DNA from: Amycolatopsis lurida
Lineage (GTDB): Bacteria > Actinomycetota > Actinomycetes > Mycobacteriales > Pseudonocardiaceae
Length of the DNA: 64,000 bases
Reading direction: 5' to 3'
NCBI RefSeq assembly: GCF_900105055.1
Contig: NZ_FNTA01000004.1
Span: forward strand, 558,001-622,000
The translations under genes and the position numbers were made by a program. The notes beneath the pieces are model-generated. The model saw only the letters and a program-made list of their open reading frames with translations, was not told the DNA's origin and did no database searches. Below, piece after piece: positions 60,178 through 64,000 of the stretch; position 1 is the first letter of the stretch; each line of letters opens with the position of its first letter.

Positions 60178-60492
60178 TCATCCGGACGAGCGTTTCCTCA
60201 CGGAATCCGGATCGGGGCGGCGTCTGAAGGAAAGAACACGGTGAACACCCTTGCGCCGTGTGATCAGCGGAACCGCGAGGACACCCAGGACGATCACGAC
60301 CAGGATCGCGATCCCGAGCAGGTTCGCCGGTACCAGAGGCTTGATCACGAACATGACGACCAGCATCCAGCCCGCCAGCGTGACGATCTCGACGACGAAC
60401 GATCGCCGGCTTCGGTCGCTCGGCCGGCGCACAAGCAAGCCGCCGACGACCATCACCGCGCCGATCGCGCCCCACCACCACTGCTCCCCCAT
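60178..60492 (-). CDS. Small hypothetical membrane protein
   Basis: 104 residues from the ATG at 60492 (a GTG four codons earlier is possible). Three hydrophobic segments (WWWGAIGAVMVVGGLLV; VTLAGWMLVVMFVI; LGIAILVVIVLGVLAV) and a basic C-terminus (RKGVHRVLSFRRRP). No domain recognised. It is downstream of the sucrase/ferredoxin-like gene by 30 bp and may belong to its transcript. Confidence 0.65.
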   Translation of the reverse strand: MGEQWWWGAIGAVMVVGGLLVRRPSDRSRRSFVVEIVTLAGWMLVVMFVIKPLVPANLLGIAILVVIVLGVLAVPLITRRKGVHRVLSFRRRPDPDSVRKRSSG

Positions 60493-60522
60493 GGGCTTCC
60501 CCACCTTCCTGGCGGCACCCGG

Positions 60523-61401
60523 TCAGTACCGGAGATCCACCAACTCGAACACCCTTATCGTCCTCACCGGCTCGGACGCGCACGTAAGCCGTCGGCCCGC
60601 CGGGATCCGGCCTTCGCGCAGGTACACGGCGCAGTCGGGTTCGGCGAACACCACCTGCCAGTCCGTCTCACCGGTACGCGTGGTCTTCGTCCACCGGAGA
60701 TCATCGATTCCGGCGGCACCGGTGGCGGCGCGGGCGTGATGGTGAGCCGCTTGGACGATCGGCGGGTGCGAGGAACGGCCGCGCAGGAAACCGGGGTCGA
60801 GGATGCCCTTCGAATACCGGTGAAAGAGACCGCTCGCGCCGGCCGGAAACAGGCCGCCGAAGGTGAAACCGTGTGGCAGCACCACCATCGAGGGAGCGAA
60901 CCGGCAGCCGCCGAGGTGACTGCATTCCCAAGTGGCCTCGGGGAACTCCGCGGCCAGCGCGGTCGCGAGCGAACGTCCGCGCACCGCGCAGCAGGTGTCG
61001 TGTCTGCCGTGGACGCATACGAGCACGAGAGGGTCCGGCCACCCGCTCCCTTCGGCGGAAGTGCTGCGGGAGAGTTCCGCGGCGCCGGTGAATTCCCCGG
61101 TCCGGATCCTCTCGTGGCCGGGACGAGCGTCGACCCGGAACCAGCGGAAGGGCCGGTCGCGCGTGGACGGACGCCGGGAGACACGGCGCACCAGGGCGAT
61201 CCGGCCGTTGACCCGCGCCGCCCAGGAGCCGAGGTGGGCGACCGCCACCGGATCGATCCCGGATTCCCTGAGCGCGAAGCGGCCCCACGGGCCCGGATGC
61301 TCGACCAGGAGCCAGTGCTCCGCGGGCGGGGCCGTTCCTTCCCCGGGATCGCCCGCGGCTTCGGCCAGTTCCGCGCACCGTTCCCTCGGTGCCGCGGTCA
61401 T
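60523..61401 (-). CDS. Sucrase/ferredoxin-like (thioredoxin-fold) protein
   Basis: 292 residues from the ATG at 61401, overlapping the JmjC gene stop (ATGA). Family motifs LVCVHGRHDTCCAVRGR and WECSHLGGCRFAPSMVVLPH: Cys/His residues that bind a [2Fe-2S] cluster in thioredoxin-like ferredoxins of the Apd1/Suc-Fer type. A likely electron-transfer partner. Coupled to the JmjC oxygenase, it may supply electrons or keep its iron reduced (inferred). Confidence 0.85.
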   Translation of the reverse strand: MTAAPRERCAELAEAAGDPGEGTAPPAEHWLLVEHPGPWGRFALRESGIDPVAVAHLGSWAARVNGRIALVRRVSRRPSTRDRPFRWFRVDARPGHERIRTGEFTGAAELSRSTSAEGSGWPDPLVLVCVHGRHDTCCAVRGRSLATALAAEFPEATWECSHLGGCRFAPSMVVLPHGFTFGGLFPAGASGLFHRYSKGILDPGFLRGRSSHPPIVQAAHHHARAATGAAGIDDLRWTKTTRTGETDWQVVFAEPDCAVYLREGRIPAGRRLTCASEPVRTIRVFELVDLRY

Positions 61402-62609
61402 GCGGTCCCGGCCATCAGCACGCCTTCCCGGAGCAGACGGCGCACGAGCACGAGTTGATCGGCTCGGTCCAAACCCGGGATTTCTCCCAGCCGCCATGTC
61501 CTTCCGTCCAGCAGCGCCGTCAAGGCGGCCGAGGTGGCCGACGGCAACGAGAGGCGGCGATCCGGGAGTTCGAGAACGATCCGGCCGTCCGCCGTGTCAC
61601 CGATGCGGAAGCGCAAGCCCTCACGACGCCGCACGCGATCCCCGTCGCCGAGGCCCAGTACGAACCTCGCCGTGGCGACAGGTGCCAGGGGTTCCGGGCG
61701 ATTTCCTTGCCATGTCCGGTCCCGGACGTGGCGGGCGATGGCATCGGCGGGCACCGCCCGCAGAGCGGCGATCAGGTTTTCCCGGGTGGACTCGACATGG
61801 GCTTCCAGCCGGTCCGGGTCGGCGACGTCGATCCCCAGTGGCAGCGACGCGCGCAGCCGTTCCTCGGAACCGACGAGCGCGGTGAACGCTTCCACCACGG
61901 CGAAGGCCGTGATCACGTGGACGCCGATGGTCAAATGCGCGGAAACGTCACCGAGCGCCGTCGCGGAATGGAGCCAGCCCCGGGGCAGATACATCACGTC
62001 GCCCGGCTCCAGGACCTCGTCGATGACCGGATCGTCGTCACGGGCGCGCGCGGCGACCGCGTCGGCGTGTTCGCCCCACGGCTGATCCCGCAGAGGCGAC
62101 GGATGGACGGGCGCGTGCACCTTCCATCGCTTGCGGCCTGCCAGCTGGAGTACGAAGACGTCGTGCACGTCGTAGTGCGCCGAGAAGCCCTGCGACGACG
62201 GCGGGGTGATGTAGGCGTTGACCTGTGCGGGGTGGCCGAGCTCGCCGGCCAGGAGCGTGGTGAAGTCGATGATGCCCGGCCAGATGCGGTGCAGCCCCTG
62301 GAGCACGATGGTGCCGCCTTCGGCGAAAAGAGCGGCGACCCGGTCGTCACGGACCTGATCGCCGATCTCCGCACCGACACCCGCTCCACCGGTGAACGAT
62401 CGGGAATCGACCACCGCCCCGTCGCGAGCCAGCCGCAGGAACGGCGTCCGCAGGCCACGACGGGACAGCAATTCGTCGACACCGTCCAGATCGAGCAGAT
62501 CACCGAAATCGCCGCCGGTCCGCCGCAGCAACGGCTCCCTGCCCCAGTGCCGGGCGGCGAACTCCCCGATGTCGGAACCGACCAAGCGCGAAAGGACACC
62601 TTTCGTCAC
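61398..62609 (-). CDS. JmjC-domain Fe(II)/2-oxoglutarate oxygenase (ribosomal-oxygenase-like)
   Basis: 403 residues from a GTG at 62609; the frame is open upstream through a hairpin and the peptide gene, so a downstream start is chosen. Iron ligands His145 and Asp147 (GFSAHYDVHD) and His214 (PRGWLHSATAL), with a basic 2-oxoglutarate region (GRKRWKVH). The architecture (JmjC barrel, dimerisation helices, C-terminal winged helix LDRADQLVLVRRLLREGV) is that of NO66/MINA/YcfD ribosomal oxygenases, which hydroxylate His or Arg in proteins. The preceding repeat peptide with HDGG motifs is an attractive substrate (inferred). Confidence 0.87.
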   Translation of the reverse strand: MTKGVLSRLVGSDIGEFAARHWGREPLLRRTGGDFGDLLDLDGVDELLSRRGLRTPFLRLARDGAVVDSRSFTGGAGVGAEIGDQVRDDRVAALFAEGGTIVLQGLHRIWPGIIDFTTLLAGELGHPAQVNAYITPPSSQGFSAHYDVHDVFVLQLAGRKRWKVHAPVHPSPLRDQPWGEHADAVAARARDDDPVIDEVLEPGDVMYLPRGWLHSATALGDVSAHLTIGVHVITAFAVVEAFTALVGSEERLRASLPLGIDVADPDRLEAHVESTRENLIAALRAVPADAIARHVRDRTWQGNRPEPLAPVATARFVLGLGDGDRVRRREGLRFRIGDTADGRIVLELPDRRLSLPSATSAALTALLDGRTWRLGEIPGLDRADQLVLVRRLLREGVLMAGTA

Positions 62610-62613
62610 ATGG

Positions 62614-62657
62614 CCGTTCACCGGTACCGGGACGCTTTCCCCGGTACCGGTGAACGG
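62614..62657 (-). terminator. Perfect 17-bp hairpin between repeat peptide and JmjC gene
   Basis: CCGTTCACCGGTACCGG at 62614-62630 and its exact complement at 62641-62657, loop 10 nt. On the minus strand it lies 10 bp after the peptide stop and ends 4 bp before the oxygenase start codon. It may be a read-through terminator or an RNA structure that limits oxygenase translation. Each arm also contains the palindrome CCGGTACCGG, so protein binding is possible. Confidence 0.7.
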
Positions 62658-62667
62658 CTCGCTCAGG

Positions 62668-62877
62668 TCAGCTCGCGCCACTGTCCGCGCCGCCGTCGGC
62701 TCCGCCGTCGTGCTGGCCCGCGGTGCCTTCGCCGGCGCCGGAATCGGCAGGCCCCTCGGCGCCACCGTCGGCCCCGCCGTCGTGCTCGCCGGGAGTCCCC
62801 TGGCCGGCGCCGGAGTCAGCCGGGCCTTCCCGGTCCTCACCCGAGGTGGTGGAGATGTCGTCGTCGTTCAGGCTCAT
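62668..62877 (-). CDS. Gly/Ala/Asp-rich repeat peptide, candidate modified-peptide precursor
   Basis: 69 residues from the ATG at 62877 with AAAGGGA upstream; an earlier start would add six residues. A short N-terminus (MSLNDDDISTTSGEDR) is followed by two near-identical units, EGPADSGAGQGTPGEHDGGA and EGPADSGAGEGTAGQHDGGA, each continued by DGGA. No Cys, no aromatic residue, no signal peptide, strongly acidic. Next genes on the strand are a hairpin, a JmjC oxygenase and a Suc-Fer protein. The layout is that of a RiPP precursor with its modifying oxygenase. A disordered structural protein is the alternative. Confidence 0.65.
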   Translation of the reverse strand: MSLNDDDISTTSGEDREGPADSGAGQGTPGEHDGGADGGAEGPADSGAGEGTAGQHDGGADGGADSGAS

Positions 62878-63240
62878 GTCGATTCCCTTTCCCATGATCC
62901 GGATGAATCAGTGGCCGGTTACCCCGGTTCTTCCCGGAGCACACCTGCGGTGGCCTTCACGATCGGCGTACCCGGCCCTTGCCGGCCGCAAACCGATTCG
63001 ATACCGATTCAAGGAGGCGGAATTCCTTGTCCCACACACTGCGGAAGCGTCCTGGTCGACGTACGGTGGGAACACGTGGGGTTCAACTCGCAGCTTCGCG
63101 TGTTCGGTGACCTTGCCCGGCCACGCACCGTCCGGCCGCAGCCGGGTGCGTCCGGCGACGTGCTTCCGTTGGCGCCTTCGCACCTGTCGTGAGGGGCTCG
63201 CCTCGAAGCGCGCGTAATCCCGCTTCCCGAGGAGATCTCC
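62878..63240. other. Intergenic region upstream of repeat peptide and STAS gene
   Basis: 363 bp with divergent genes on both sides, so it must hold two promoters. Short open frames exist but none has a start, SD and codon pattern that convince. No clear operator or RNA structure was identified. Confidence 0.5.
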
Positions 63241-63633
63241 ATGTCATCGCCCTACCGACGCACACCCGCCCCCGTACTGGAACACAAGCACACCGCCGAT
63301 CTGCTCATCCTCTCCGTGACCGGGGAACTGGACGCGACCACGGCCCCGCTCCTGCGCCGGCATCTGGACGGAAACCTCCCCGATCGCACGGTGATCGATC
63401 TGTCCCGGGTGACCTTCCTCGGTGGGGCGGGACTCCAGGTGCTGGAGGCCGCCGCCACCCGGGTCGGTCGCGAGCGCCGTCGGCTGGCGTTGGTCACTTC
63501 ATCGCCGACGGACCTCAGGATCCTGCGGCTCTTCGACCTCGACGTGCGGGTGCCGGTGTATCCGCGCCTGTCGGACGCGATCCGGGAAGTCGCTTCACAA
63601 CGGCCTGTCGAGGACACGGGACAGGTCTCGTAG
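63241..63633 (+). CDS. STAS-domain protein (anti-sigma factor antagonist-like)
   Basis: 130 residues, GAGGAG before the ATG. STAS fold: LLILSVTGELDATTAPLLRR and VIDLSRVTFLGGAGLQVL. The phosphorylatable Ser of SpoIIAA/RsbV (FxDSSGL) is replaced: residues 60-65 read LGGAGL, so it cannot be switched by Ser phosphorylation in the usual way. It may act constitutively. No anti-sigma factor is adjacent. Its 3' end overlaps the convergent oxidoreductase by 39 bp. Confidence 0.85.
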   Translation: MSSPYRRTPAPVLEHKHTADLLILSVTGELDATTAPLLRRHLDGNLPDRTVIDLSRVTFLGGAGLQVLEAAATRVGRERRRLALVTSSPTDLRILRLFDLDVRVPVYPRLSDAIREVASQRPVEDTGQVS

Positions 63634-64000
63634 CACCGCACGGGCGGTCCGGCCACCGGAGGCCAGCGCGCCCTGCAGCGAACTGGTGTCACGGTGATCG
63701 CCGCACACGTAAAGCCGTTCGCCGAACCGGATCTCGCCACGGACGTCGTGCGGCGGCGACATGGCCGGGAGCGCGTGGGGAATCTCGTAGTGCCCGGCCA
63801 CCGGCCAGCGCGAAGTGTCCACACGGTACATCCGGCTCAGTTCCCGTCGCACTTCCGATTCGCCGAGCGGCGTGAGGGCGGAGGCGCTGACGAGGGCCGC
63901 GCCTTCCGGGGCGTAAGTCGGGCAGACCTCGCTCAGAACCGAGGTGTTGAGGATCGGGCCGCCACGGCCGTCGATCACGATGACCGGCTCACGCAACGGT
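63595..64000 (-). CDS. FAD-dependent amine-oxidase-like oxidoreductase (N-terminus beyond window)
   Basis: C-terminal 135 or so residues of a gene that continues past the right edge. It contains the last part of a flavin amine oxidase/phytoene-desaturase-like fold: RWPVAGHYEIPHALP and the FAD-binding end motif RLYVCGDHRDTSSLQGALAS GGRTA (a Gly-Asp followed by a helix with GAxxSG). Substrate unknown. The GC-rich overlap with the STAS gene is unusual but both frames look genuine. Confidence 0.75.
   Translation of the reverse strand, partial: PLREPVIVIDGRGGPILNTSVLSEVCPTYAPEGAALVSASALTPLGESEVRRELSRMYRVDTSRWPVAGHYEIPHALPAMSPPHDVRGEIRFGERLYVCGDHRDTSSLQGALASGGRTARAVLRDLSRVLDRPL

Noticed and set aside
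61398..62840. JmjC protein starting inside the peptide gene
   Set aside because: The extra N-terminus would be the repeat peptide region read in another frame plus the hairpin; the JmjC fold begins after the GTG at 62609.

Overview
The window is very GC-rich (strong G/C at third codon positions), with Shine-Dalgarno starts, many ATGA/GTGA gene overlaps, GTG and TTG starts, SARP and AfsR-style regulators and dense secondary-metabolism genes. It looks like the chromosome of a filamentous actinomycete, most probably Pseudonocardiaceae (Amycolatopsis-like). That placement is an inference from style and gene content. No tRNA, rRNA, insertion sequence or CRISPR array was seen.

Region 1 (1-14.8 kb) is a secreted cell-wall/polymer degradation island. 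It has five proteins carrying paired peptidoglycan-binding repeats joined to different catalytic domains (MepA-like, M23, DUF1906, NlpC/P60-like, GH75 chitosanase), an FG-GAP protein, a Tat-exported PhoD phosphatase, a NarL-type two-component system, two single regulators, a small SH3-like secreted protein and a hypothetical gene. A decayed gene lies near 12.2 kb.

Region 2 (15.0-49.7 kb) is a large biosynthetic locus. The left arm (15.0-29.8 kb, all minus strand) has an NRPS with a threonine-type adenylation code, an AT-less ACP-KS-ACP polyketide synthase, a freestanding AT, a freestanding condensation domain, two type II thioesterases and an SDR. It also has a four-gene cassette (SerRS-like amino acid:carrier-protein ligase, acyl-CoA dehydrogenase-like, ACP, 3-hydroxyacyl-CoA dehydrogenase-like). 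That cassette reads as a route to aminomalonyl-ACP from serine, with the usual adenylation enzyme replaced by an aaRS-like ligase. The centre (30.5-32.5 kb) is a three-gene operon: a 72-residue peptide made almost wholly of eight WVSDR heptads, an EamA exporter and a methyltransferase. It looks like an unrecognised repeat-type peptide (RiPP-like) system. The right arm (33-46.5 kb) holds an SDR epimerase, a glycosyltransferase and a P450; then an ATP-PPase, a class V aminotransferase and a methyltransferase; then a ten-gene operon with a second aaRS-like ligase, an AurF-type diiron oxygenase, two ACPs, a KAS III pair (one lacking the catalytic Cys), a carboxyl-methyltransferase-like enzyme and two AcpS-type transferases. 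A third AcpS lies next door. A large SARP regulator closes the locus.

Region 3 (49.9-57.2 kb) is a compact plus-strand operon between two related PLD-like/LuxR regulators: a 34-residue peptide, a GT-A/Rossmann-like protein, a PP2C-like protein, a lone condensation-domain protein and an MFS exporter. It may be a second, small peptide-product locus.

Region 4 (57.2-64 kb) has a GH18 chitinase, a TetR regulator with a clear palindromic operator facing a saccharopine dehydrogenase-like gene, and a third candidate peptide locus: a Gly/Ala/Asp-rich 69-residue repeat peptide, a perfect 17-bp hairpin, a JmjC oxygenase and a sucrase/ferredoxin-like protein. A STAS protein and a truncated flavin oxidoreductase end the window.
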